A stretch of DNA of 64,000 bases from Sphingomonas abaci (lineage in GTDB: Bacteria > Pseudomonadota > Alphaproteobacteria > Sphingomonadales > Sphingomonadaceae): positions 218,246 to 282,245 of the forward strand of contig NZ_JACHNY010000006.1 in NCBI RefSeq assembly GCF_014199625.1, given 5' to 3'. The position numbers were made by a program, and so were the translations under genes. Shown piece after piece: positions 57,526 to 64,000 of the stretch. The notes under the pieces are model-generated. The model made no database searches. It saw nothing but the letters and a program-made list of their open reading frames with translations, and was not told the DNA's origin. The first letter of the stretch is position 1. Each line of letters begins with the position of its first letter.

Positions 57526-58779
57526 TCAGCCGGTCAACAGCCGCGCGGCGAAGGCGGCGGCGAGCGCGGGGATCATCGTCACCGCACCGACCTTGAGAAA
57601 GCGGAGGAAGTTGACATCCTCCCCCTCGCGCCGGATCGCCTGGAGCCACAGGATGGTGGCCAGTGATCCGGTGATCGACAGGTTCGGCCCCAGGTCGACC
57701 GCAATCAGCAGCATGTCGACGACCAGTCGCGGCGGATGCGCCTGCGCCACCGCCGTGCTGGCGATCAGCCCGGCGGGCAGGTTGTTGACCAGGTTCGACC
57801 CGAAGGCGAGGATCGTGCCCGAGGTGACCGCCGCTCGCTGGGGGTCGGAGGTCGCGGCATCGCGCAGGGCGGCGGCGATCATGCCGATCACCCCGGTCCG
57901 GTCGAGCGCCTCGACCAGCACGAACAGACCGGCGACCAGCGGCAGCACGCTCCACGACACGTCGCGCACCACGCCGACCGGCGAGCGGCGCGCGAGCAGC
58001 GCCACCGCCAAGGTCGTCGCCACGCCCGCCAGCGCCGTCGGCAAGCCGAGCGGCCGGTCGACCGCCGACACCAGCAGCAGCAGCACGGCCGTGCCCACGA
58101 TTCCCGCCAGCGCCGCTCGTCCGCCGCCGGTCAGCGGCGCCCGCTCGACATCCGAAGTGCAGGTGCCCGCGATCCGCGACCGCTCCGTCCAGCGCAACGC
58201 CAGGAACGTCACCCCGATCGCCGCCACCGACGGCAGGGCGAACGAGCCGAACCAGGCGCCGAGCGCCGGCATATGGCCGCCATAGAGCACCAGGTTCGCC
58301 GGGTTGGAGATGGGCAGCACGAAGCTGGCGGCGTTGGCGATCAGCGCGCAGGCGAACAGCAGCGGCAGCGGGTCGGCCCTGGCCTTGCGCGCGGCGGCAT
58401 AGACGGCGGGCGTCAGCACCACCGCGGTCGCGTCGTTGGACAGGAAGCTGGTGGTGACGATGCCGGTCGCATAGACCAACAGGAACAGGCGCGGCGTCGA
58501 ACCGCGCGCATGGATCGCCGCCGTCGCCGCCACCCAGTCGAACAGCCCCTGTTGCCGGGCGGTCTCGCTCAGCAGCATCATGCCGATCAGGAAGAGATAG
58601 ACGTCCATCCCCTCGCCCACCGCATGAAGCGCGGCGGCTGGCGGCATCAGGCCGAGCAGCAGCAGCGCCCCCGCCCCCGCCACCGCCCAGATCGCCTCCG
58701 GCCAGCGGAACGGACGCGCGATCACCCCCGCTGTCGACAAAGCACAGATGCCCCAGGTCGCACCGGTCGCCAGGATCAT
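57526..58779 (-). CDS. ArsB/NhaD-superfamily anion permease
   Basis: 417 residues with ten or more transmembrane segments. Signature stretches GSNLVNNLPAGLIASTA (the NNLPA block of the ArsB branch), TGIVTTSFLSNDATAVVL and LVYATGIVT. ArsB exports arsenite; other members move organic anions, so arsenical export is plausible but not certain. There is no arsR, arsC or metal-binding partner next to it. ATG at 58779 is supported by MILATGATWGICALS leading into the first segment. Confidence 0.8.
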   Translation of the reverse strand: MILATGATWGICALSTAGVIARPFRWPEAIWAVAGAGALLLLGLMPPAAALHAVGEGMDVYLFLIGMMLLSETARQQGLFDWVAATAAIHARGSTPRLFLLVYATGIVTTSFLSNDATAVVLTPAVYAAARKARADPLPLLFACALIANAASFVLPISNPANLVLYGGHMPALGAWFGSFALPSVAAIGVTFLALRWTERSRIAGTCTSDVERAPLTGGGRAALAGIVGTAVLLLLVSAVDRPLGLPTALAGVATTLAVALLARRSPVGVVRDVSWSVLPLVAGLFVLVEALDRTGVIGMIAAALRDAATSDPQRAAVTSGTILAFGSNLVNNLPAGLIASTAVAQAHPPRLVVDMLLIAVDLGPNLSITGSLATILWLQAIRREGEDVNFLRFLKVGAVTMIPALAAAFAARLLTG

Positions 58780-59125
58780 GCGACGGCCACGCCTGGCAGC
58801 GGGGATCGAACATGGGGAAAGCGAGAGGCAGGAATGGCGGAGTCCTCCGTTCGGGTCGACCGGGCGATGGCACCGATCGCCGGCTCCTTGCCCGACCGGG
58901 CGCGCCAAGCCAATGCCGGCACCCAGAAAGGGGCCAGGCGATGCAGCGGTTACAGCAAGCAGGCAGGAGCATCGGCACAGTCGTCCCATCGGGTCCGTGC
59001 AGAACCCGATGCTGGCGACATGGCTCCCCTCATTTAAATGAAGAATCCGTCATGTCGCGGGAACATCGACGATTCTTGTTCACGCGATCCGGAAGTACGT
59101 CACTATTACTGACTATACTATCCGT
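58780..59125. other. 346-base gene-free stretch
   Basis: Partly AT-rich, unusual for this genome. Holds a perfect 12-base palindrome TCATTTAAATGA at 59030-59041 and an imperfect repeat around GTCACTATTACTGAC (59099-59113). These are candidates for regulator sites of the ArsB-like gene whose start is at 58779. No coding frame is convincing; a plus frame beginning at 59052 overlaps the MFS gene antisense. Confidence 0.45.
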
Positions 59126-60577
59126 TCAGCCGCGACCACTCATCTCCGCACCCGCGTCGGGCGCGAACCGGCGATTGACGAAGAAGGCGAACAGCGAGAT
59201 CGCCGTCACCACGAAGAAGGCGGTGGTGAAATCGGGAAAGGCCGGCCGCGTATGGCCACGCGCCAGCATCGACAGATGCAGCACCAGTGCCGCGATGCAG
59301 ATGCCCAGCGACAGCATCAATTGCTGGAAGGTGGCGTAGAAGCTCGTCGCCACGCTCATCCGCCGTTTGTCGATCTCGTCATAGGCGATGGTGTTGTAGG
59401 CGGTGAACTGGAAGGACATGAGAAAGCCGGACACCACCAGCACCGCGAACATCCCAGCGACCGGCCAGCCCGGCCGGAACAGCCCGCACAACGCGTAGCT
59501 GCATGCCGAGGATATGCCGATCACGATCAGGCTGGACCGGAAGCCGAAGCGCCGCAGGATCCGGCGCGCCACGCCCTTCATCCCGAACGATCCGATCGCG
59601 GTCGCCACCGTGATCAATCCGCTCTGCGCCGCGCTCATGCCGAAGCCAATCTGCATCATCAGCGGCAGGAGGAAGGGTTGCGCCCCCTGGGTGATGCGCG
59701 TCAGCGACCCGCCCATCACCGACAGGCGGAAGGTCGGCACGCGGAGCAGCGACAGGTCGAGGATGGGGTGCGCGGCGTGGCGGGCGTGACGCAGGTAGAA
59801 GGCGCCCGCGACCAGCCCGATCGCGACCAGCGGCGCGGCCACCGTGCCGCCGCCCGATCGGCTCGCCATCTCGAACCCGAACAGGAGGCAGCCGAGCGCG
59901 ATGCCCGACAGGACGAAGCCCATCGGATCAAACGGATGCGCCTCGGTTTCGCGCACATCGGCGATGAAGCGGCCGACCAGGATCACGCCCAGCACGCCGA
60001 TCGGCAGGTTGAGCCAGAAGATCCAGCGCCAGTCGAGGTAGGTGACGATGAAGCCGCCCACCGGCGGCCCGACGATCGGCCCGATCAGGGCCGGCATGAT
60101 CAGCCAGGACATGGCCGACACCATGTCGCGCTTGGCCACCGATCGCAGCAGCACCAGCCGCCCGACCGGCATCATCATCGCCCCGCCGATCCCCTGGAGG
60201 AAGCGCGCCGCCGCCATCATCGGCAGCGTCGGCGACAGGCCGCAGGCGAGCGATCCACACATGAACAGCACGATCGCCAGGCGGAACACCCGCTTCGCGC
60301 CGAACCGGTCCGCCATCGTGCCCGAAGCCGGAATGAACACCGCCAGCGCCAGCAGATAGGAGGTGAGCGCGATGCTCATCTCCGGTGCGCGCACGCCGAA
60401 ATCGCGCGCCATGGTCGGCAGCGCCGTCGCCAGCACGGTGGCGTCCAGATTTTCCATGAACATCGCGCAGGCGATGATCAGCGCCACGGTGCGGTAATTA
60501 CGGCTTGGCGGCTCGACCGGGTCCTGTTCGGGCGTCTGCGCGACGCCGTTGGCGGCGGGTACGATGCCGTCGCGCAT
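59126..60577 (-). CDS. DHA2-family (EmrB/QacA-type) MFS drug transporter
   Basis: 483 residues, about 14 transmembrane segments. MFMENLDATVLATALPTMAR is the DHA2 TM1 signature; GTMADRFGAKRVFRLAIVLF is motif A; VGPPVGGFIVTYLDWRWIFW is motif C region. These pumps export lipophilic drugs by proton antiport. Downstream of a MarR regulator on the same strand; the region between contains a 12-codon frame. ATG at 60577. Confidence 0.9.
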   Translation of the reverse strand: MRDGIVPAANGVAQTPEQDPVEPPSRNYRTVALIIACAMFMENLDATVLATALPTMARDFGVRAPEMSIALTSYLLALAVFIPASGTMADRFGAKRVFRLAIVLFMCGSLACGLSPTLPMMAAARFLQGIGGAMMMPVGRLVLLRSVAKRDMVSAMSWLIMPALIGPIVGPPVGGFIVTYLDWRWIFWLNLPIGVLGVILVGRFIADVRETEAHPFDPMGFVLSGIALGCLLFGFEMASRSGGGTVAAPLVAIGLVAGAFYLRHARHAAHPILDLSLLRVPTFRLSVMGGSLTRITQGAQPFLLPLMMQIGFGMSAAQSGLITVATAIGSFGMKGVARRILRRFGFRSSLIVIGISSACSYALCGLFRPGWPVAGMFAVLVVSGFLMSFQFTAYNTIAYDEIDKRRMSVATSFYATFQQLMLSLGICIAALVLHLSMLARGHTRPAFPDFTTAFFVVTAISLFAFFVNRRFAPDAGAEMSGRG

Positions 60578-60633
60578 CTCGGCATGGACGGAGGCTATGC
60601 CGCGACGGCGCGGGCGCAGATGGTCGATCAGGT

Positions 60634-60672
60634 TCAGGGCCTGGACTCCTCGGTCGGTTGGTGGTCGCTCAT
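60634..60672 (-). CDS. 12-codon leader-like frame between marR-like and MFS genes
   Basis: MSDHQPTEESRP followed by TGA. Its ATG overlaps the TGA of the MarR gene (ATGA). It ends 56 bases before the MFS ATG. It may be a coupling/leader peptide or just coincidence. Kept because the overlap is exact. Confidence 0.25.
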   Translation of the reverse strand: MSDHQPTEESRP

Positions 60673-61121
60673 GGCCGCTCCACCGCGTCGAGCGCCGACT
60701 GCAGCCGCTCGATCACCTGGATCGCGGCGTCGAGCGCTGCATCGTCGATCCCGGCGAACAGCCGAGCGCGCACCGCGGCCGATCGTTCCTCGGCCCGCTC
60801 CGCCAAGTCGCGCCCGGCCGGCGTCAGATGCAGCGTCTTGGCCCGGCGATCCGCCGGATCGCCCCGCCGCTCGATCAGTCCGGCCCGCGCGATTCGATCG
60901 ACGAGCGGCACCAAGGTTGGCCCCTCCACACCCAGCCGCTCGGCCAGTTCGCCCTGGCGCACGCCGTCCGCCATCCGGCCGAGCAGCATCACCGCCAGCG
61001 CGCTCGAATGCGATAGCGACAGGCCCGCCAATTCGCGGTCGAGATGCAGCCGGTACGCTCGCGCCACCGGCACCAGTCCGGCCGCGAGCCGCCGCTCCCT
61101 GGCTGATCGCCTCACGGTCAT
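60669..61121 (-). CDS. MarR-family transcriptional regulator
   Basis: 150 residues. Winged-helix DNA-binding domain with the recognition region GELAERLGVEGPTLVPLVDR and the wing ERRGDPADRRAKTLHLTPAG, both typical of MarR. Normally a repressor of an adjacent pump, released by a small lipophilic ligand; here the target should be the DHA2 transporter directly downstream. ATG at 61121 with no strong ribosome site; one further upstream would add 20 residues. Confidence 0.88.
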   Translation of the reverse strand: MTVRRSARERRLAAGLVPVARAYRLHLDRELAGLSLSHSSALAVMLLGRMADGVRQGELAERLGVEGPTLVPLVDRIARAGLIERRGDPADRRAKTLHLTPAGRDLAERAEERSAAVRARLFAGIDDAALDAAIQVIERLQSALDAVERP

Positions 61122-61278
61122 CGATGAAAGATAGGGGCCTAAGCAATGCGCGGCAAGCGTCGCTATGTCGGCGAGCGGCAAGGGCTTTGCCCCAACTTGC
61201 TAATCCCGCTCAGCGAGTTTGAGCGGACACGAGGACAGCCGGCGGACGTTCGATGCGCAGGATCGCAAGGAGCTGGGC

Positions 61279-62130
61279 GTGCATATCCACCACCTGAATT
61301 GCGGCACCGACTGCCCGCTGGGCGGCGCGCTGTTCGACGGGCGCAGCGCCGGGCCGCTCGGGCGCATCGTCTGCCACTGCCTGCTGATCGAGACGCCCGC
61401 GCACGGACTGGTGCTGGTGGATACCGGCTATGGCCTGCGCGACGTGGCGCATCCGCACCGCCATCCCGACCCGCGCATCTCGCTGCCCTGGCGACTGATG
61501 CTCAACATCCGCCTGCGCGAGCAGGAGACGGCGATCCGCCAGGTGGAGGCGCTCGGCTACCGGGCCGGCGACGTCCGCCACATCATCGCCACGCACCTCG
61601 ATTTTGATCATGCCGGCGGCCTGGAGGATTTTCCCAATGCGACCGTCCATGTCATGCAGCGCGAATATGACGACGCCACCGGTCCGCGCCGTGGCATCGT
61701 CGCGCGGAACCGCTGGCGCACGCGGCAACTGGACGACGTCGGCGCGTGGCGGCGGTACGGCGCGCGCGGCGAGGCCTGGTTCGGCTTCGACGCGGTGCGC
61801 GACCTGGACGGCTTGCCGCCCGAGATCCTGATGGTGCCGCTGCCGGGTCACACCTGGGGCCATGCCGGGGTGGCGATCCGGCAGGCCGATGGCTGGCTGC
61901 TCCATGCGGGCGACGCCTATTTTTACCGGGGCGAGATGCGCCAGGCGCGGCGTCGCTGCACGCCCGGCCTGCGCGCCTATCAGCGGCTGATGGAGGTGGA
62001 TGCCACGCAGCGGCTGCGCAACCAGGACCGGCTGCGCCGTCTGTCGGTCGAGCGACGCGGCGAGGTGACGGTCACCTGCACCCATGATCCGGTCGAGCTG
62101 GAGCGCTGCCAGGCGGGCGATCCGCTCTGA
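61279..62130 (+). CDS. Metallo-beta-lactamase-fold hydrolase, lactonase-like
   Basis: 283 residues. Metal motif is THLDFDHAGGLEDF (HxDxDH instead of HxHxDH, a known variant in quorum-quenching-like hydrolases). LVLVDTGYGLRDV, VPLPGHTWGHAGV and LHAGDAYFYRGEM supply the other ligands. Similar proteins are lactonase- or AHL-hydrolase-like, but substrate is unknown. GTG at 61279 is set by AAGGAG six bases upstream. Convergent with the GntR gene. Confidence 0.82.
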   Translation: MHIHHLNCGTDCPLGGALFDGRSAGPLGRIVCHCLLIETPAHGLVLVDTGYGLRDVAHPHRHPDPRISLPWRLMLNIRLREQETAIRQVEALGYRAGDVRHIIATHLDFDHAGGLEDFPNATVHVMQREYDDATGPRRGIVARNRWRTRQLDDVGAWRRYGARGEAWFGFDAVRDLDGLPPEILMVPLPGHTWGHAGVAIRQADGWLLHAGDAYFYRGEMRQARRRCTPGLRAYQRLMEVDATQRLRNQDRLRRLSVERRGEVTVTCTHDPVELERCQAGDPL

Positions 62131-62143
62131 CGGGGCGGGGCGG

Positions 62144-62794
62144 TCAGGCGGCGGCGAATTGCTGGCGGAGGTCGGTCAGGGTCGCGGCGATATGCTGGGC
62201 CAGCATCGCCTCCAGACCCGCCGCATCGCGCGCCAGCCATAGGTCGAGCAACGCGCGATGTTCCTGATGCGCGCGCGACTCGCGCCCGGCGGGCTGGAGG
62301 TGGGCGATGACATAGCGTTCGGCCAGGATCGACAGGCGCTCGACCATTTGCGTGGTGAGCGGTCGTTTGCCGGGTCGCACCATTGCTGTGTGGAAGTCGC
62401 GGTTTCGCACCGCCATCTCGCCCAGGTCCGACCCGAAGGCCCGGTCGAGCCGGTCGAGCGCCGCCTCCGCCTCGGCGCGGTCGGCATCGTCGGCGACCAG
62501 TGCGGCATGGGCGGCGGCGGCCGGCTCGATCGCCAGACGCATGGCGTAGATCTCGTCCGCCTGGTCGGCCGACATGGGATGAATGAAATAGCCGCGATTG
62601 GCCTGGCTGACGAGCAGGCCCTCCTGCTCCAACCGCCCCAGCGCCTCGCGCAACGGAATCTTGCTGACGCCAAGCTGCGCCGCCAGCGCATCCTGCCGGA
62701 TCGGCAGGTCCGTCGCCAGCCGTCCGGTCACGATCTGCTCGCGGACGATCTCGAACACCCGCTCGGACAGGGTGCGCACGACGATACTGGACAT
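62144..62794 (-). CDS. GntR/FCD-family transcriptional regulator
   Basis: 216 residues. N-terminal winged helix (RTLSERVFEIVREQIVTGRL, LAAQLGVSKIPLREALGRLE) and C-terminal FCD ligand domain (AMRLAIEPAAAAHAALVADD, MVERLSILAERYVIAH). FCD regulators usually sense small organic acids. ATG at 62794 with GGAG ten bases upstream. Inverted repeats at 62892 and 62934 upstream may be operators. Convergent with the lactonase-like gene by 13 bases. Confidence 0.88.
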   Translation of the reverse strand: MSSIVVRTLSERVFEIVREQIVTGRLATDLPIRQDALAAQLGVSKIPLREALGRLEQEGLLVSQANRGYFIHPMSADQADEIYAMRLAIEPAAAAHAALVADDADRAEAEAALDRLDRAFGSDLGEMAVRNRDFHTAMVRPGKRPLTTQMVERLSILAERYVIAHLQPAGRESRAHQEHRALLDLWLARDAAGLEAMLAQHIAATLTDLRQQFAAA

Positions 62795-62891
62795 CAAAAG
62801 GCTACTCCGAAGACGATGGGGACGGCAGGCCGGAGAGCGCCGTCCCGCGACACATCGCCGCGGAACCTTTTCAGAATGATGCCGTGCAATC

Positions 62892-62941
62892 AATCCGAAT
62901 ATCGGATTTTTGGTAGCGATAGCATCGACTTACCGTATACG
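62892..62941. promoter_or_regulatory. Candidate GntR operators upstream of the FCD regulator
   Basis: A perfect 7-3-7 inverted repeat AATCCGA-ATA-TCGGATT (62892-62908) and an 8-base palindrome CGTATACG (62934-62941) with a GTATAC core, which resembles FCD-regulator operators. Located 98-147 bases upstream of the gntR-like start; also near the end of the omp transcript. Confidence 0.4.
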
Positions 62942-62946
62942 ATCGC

Positions 62947-62985
62947 GCCGGCAGGGCAGGCGGCGGACCGCCCTGCCCCGCCGGC
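62947..62985 (-). terminator. Terminator after the outer-membrane protein gene
   Basis: GCCGGCAGGGCAGGCGG pairs with the complementary GCCGGCGGGGCAGGGCGG (one bulge, one mismatch), a loop of CGGA, seven bases beyond the minus-strand stop at 62992. No T-run. Confidence 0.6.
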
Positions 62986-62991
62986 CTCGGA

Positions 62992-63645
62992 TCAGAAGCG
63001 GAAGCCGTAGCTCGCCACCACCTGATGACGATCCGTATCGACGTCGAATGCACCGCTGGTGCCGCCATCCGAATAATTGACGCGGCCGCGGCCATAGTTC
63101 GAGTAACGATACTCGACCTTGGCATAGCTGTTGCTGCTCAGCGCATGTTCCGCGCCGGCACCCACGCGCCAGCCGTCGAGCTTGAAGCTGGTGTCGGTGG
63201 TCGTGTCGGTATTGCCGGCGAGCACGTTCAGCTTGGCATTGGTGTAGCCGCCCTTCACGTAGACCAGCGTCGTCGGCGAGGCGAGGATACCGACGCGGAC
63301 GCCCGCATACAGGTCACGGCCCGCCTTCACCCGGCCATAGCCGAAGTCCTGGGTATAGTCGTAGCGATCGCTCTTCGCGGTCGAACCGGTGATCTCGCCC
63401 TCCGCGCCCAGAACCACGCCGCCCGCGGTTGCGATGTCGTAGCCGATGCCGCCACCATAGACGAGCCCGTCGATGTTGCGGTGCGAGCGACCGGTGCCCT
63501 GCGCGTTGCTGCCCGCATTGACATGATCCCAACCCAGCGTCGCTTCGACGCGCGGACCCGTGAAGGTCGGATTGACCTCCTGAGCGAACGCCGGGGCAGC
63601 CACGAGAACGCCGGCGACACAGACCACGGCAAGACGCTTACGCAT
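62992..63645 (-). CDS. Outer-membrane beta-barrel protein (Omp25/RopB type)
   Basis: 217 residues. Signal peptide MRKRLAVVCVAGVLVAAPAF with AFAQ cleavage, then an eight-strand beta-barrel: alternating hydrophobic strands (VEATLGWDHVNAG, LVYGGGIGYDIAT, RDLYAGVRVGILA) and a C-terminal Phe in HQVVASYGFRF, the BAM recognition signal. Loops are rich in Asp/Thr/Asn. Similar proteins are small porin-like or OmpA-like barrels. GGAG eight bases before ATG. Monocistronic; terminator immediately after the stop. Confidence 0.87.
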   Translation of the reverse strand: MRKRLAVVCVAGVLVAAPAFAQEVNPTFTGPRVEATLGWDHVNAGSNAQGTGRSHRNIDGLVYGGGIGYDIATAGGVVLGAEGEITGSTAKSDRYDYTQDFGYGRVKAGRDLYAGVRVGILASPTTLVYVKGGYTNAKLNVLAGNTDTTTDTSFKLDGWRVGAGAEHALSSNSYAKVEYRYSNYGRGRVNYSDGGTSGAFDVDTDRHQVVASYGFRF

Positions 63646-63854
63646 AATAGAACTCCATATTCCTCGAGGCCCGCTGTCGGCCTCGCGGAGCTCAATGGCC
63701 GAGATCGCAAGACGCTGCATGAACCTCAGATAAACGTCGGCAAGTGTTGCAGGACGGCAACAATAAAAGGCCCTACCTCGTCCTCTTTATGGCGAGTGAA
63801 TGATTTGCGGCAAGATCATGGCGCAGGGCGCTGCGGAGCGACGATGAGGACCGG

Positions 63855-64000
63855 ATGACGATAAAGCCTCTCGAACAACTTTATGACATCCGCGTCATGC
63901 CGGAACTAGAGCGGTTTCCGGTCCTTTTGAATCGTTGGGGATTCACACTGGCGCAGTTTTGTGATTCAGGCTTTGAGCCGGGTCAGGAGGCCGGCACAGA
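63855..64000 (+). CDS. Truncated frame running into a probable IS end
   Basis: An open frame starting ATG at 63855 (MTIKPLEQLYDIRVMPELER) with GAGGA before it stays open to the window edge. From ~63906 on, the DNA reads CTAGAGCGGTTTCCGG and then GAATC-N6-GATTC, sequence I associate with insertion-sequence termini or dispersed intergenic repeats in alphaproteobacteria. So the frame may be a gene interrupted by an insertion. Low confidence; no homologue recognised. Confidence 0.25.
   Translation, partial: MTIKPLEQLYDIRVMPELERFPVLLNRWGFTLAQFCDSGFEPGQEAGT
63908..64000 (+). mobile_element. Possible left end of an insertion sequence / dispersed repeat
   Basis: From TAGAGCGGTTTCCGGTCC onward the composition changes (more AT), with a GAATC...GATTC inverted repeat. 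Near the right edge AGGAGG occurs, which could be the ribosome site of a gene starting just outside the window. The TA at 63907-63908 could be a TA target duplication as made by IS630-type elements. Only one end is in the window; an IS630-like transposase start just beyond is an inference from memory. Confidence 0.3.

Noticed and set aside
59052..59339. Small plus-strand gene MSREHRRFLFTR... in the gap before the DHA2 pump
   Set aside because: Most of it lies antisense to the pump's 3' end, with no ribosome site and no recognisable domain.
59252..61222. A 656-codon plus-strand frame through the DHA2 pump and MarR genes
   Set aside because: Antisense of two well-supported genes.

Overview
The window looks like a contiguous stretch of chromosome from a high-GC alphaproteobacterium, most probably a Sphingomonas-type member of the Sphingomonadaceae. 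The evidence is gene content and order: a dusB-ntrB-ntrC-ntrY-ntrX-hfq-hflX cluster, an hfq gene that encodes two Sm domains in tandem, a fused ispDF, a DksA with only one of the zinc-finger cysteines, a DUF1465 protein, and many small sphingomonad-type secreted proteins. Genes are densely packed, with many 1-4 nt stop/start overlaps and frequent GTG or TTG starts. I saw no rRNA, tRNA, CRISPR array or complete mobile element; only the last ~90 bases look like the edge of an insertion sequence or dispersed repeat.

Layout. 1-3.2 kb: gatC-gatA (minus, gatA cut by the window edge), divergent from a DUF3089 alpha/beta hydrolase coupled to ruvX. 3.4-7.7 kb: an envelope-looking divergent block (DUF2334 deacetylase and GT4 glycosyltransferase on minus; a polytopic membrane protein and DUF2141 protein on plus). 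7.7-18 kb: quinone-oxidoreductase-like enzyme, an unusual histidine-kinase-like protein, an Lrp/AsnC regulator, DUF952 and gyrA, small secreted protein, SDR-yaaA, TPR protein, acidic protein. 18-25 kb: Bcr/CflA efflux pump, a 2-oxoglutarate-type oxygenase coupled to a NAPE-PLD-like metallo-hydrolase and CsbD, an M20 amidohydrolase and a DUF853 ATPase. 25-33.7 kb: degP, hflC-hflK, mrp, a CoA-binding protein, three small secreted proteins sharing a Cys-Gly motif, two coupled 59-residue genes, hflX and hfq. 33.9-41 kb: the nitrogen regulatory cluster ntrX-ntrY-ntrC-ntrB-dusB. 41-50 kb: ispDF, a secreted protein, pncC, ratA, lipA, rarA, a SpoU methyltransferase, a lipoprotein, rmuC, def. 50-56 kb: DUF1465, two DUF465 proteins, PilZ, dksA, a host-attachment-family protein, serS-surE-nlpD-like. 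56-64 kb: an accessory-type tail of transporters and regulators (two MFS pumps, an ArsB/NhaD-type permease, MarR, GntR/FCD, a lactonase-like metallo-hydrolase) and an outer-membrane beta-barrel protein.

How it works together. Much of the window is core housekeeping and stress physiology: membrane protein quality control (HflK/HflC, DegP), RNA regulation and ribosome rescue (Hfq, HflX, DksA), nitrogen and redox sensing (NtrBC, NtrYX), translation quality (GatCA, SerS, Def, DusB), replication and recombination (GyrA, RuvX, RarA, RmuC), and envelope maintenance (NlpD-like factor, TPR and lipoproteins). The best candidates for something not well described are the divergent glycosyltransferase/deacetylase/flippase-like block at 3.6-7.2 kb, the tandem family of small secreted CG-motif proteins at 30.4-31.5 kb with the coupled micro-genes beside them, and the 384-base gene-free stretch at 52 kb with a promoter-like motif and a strong hairpin.
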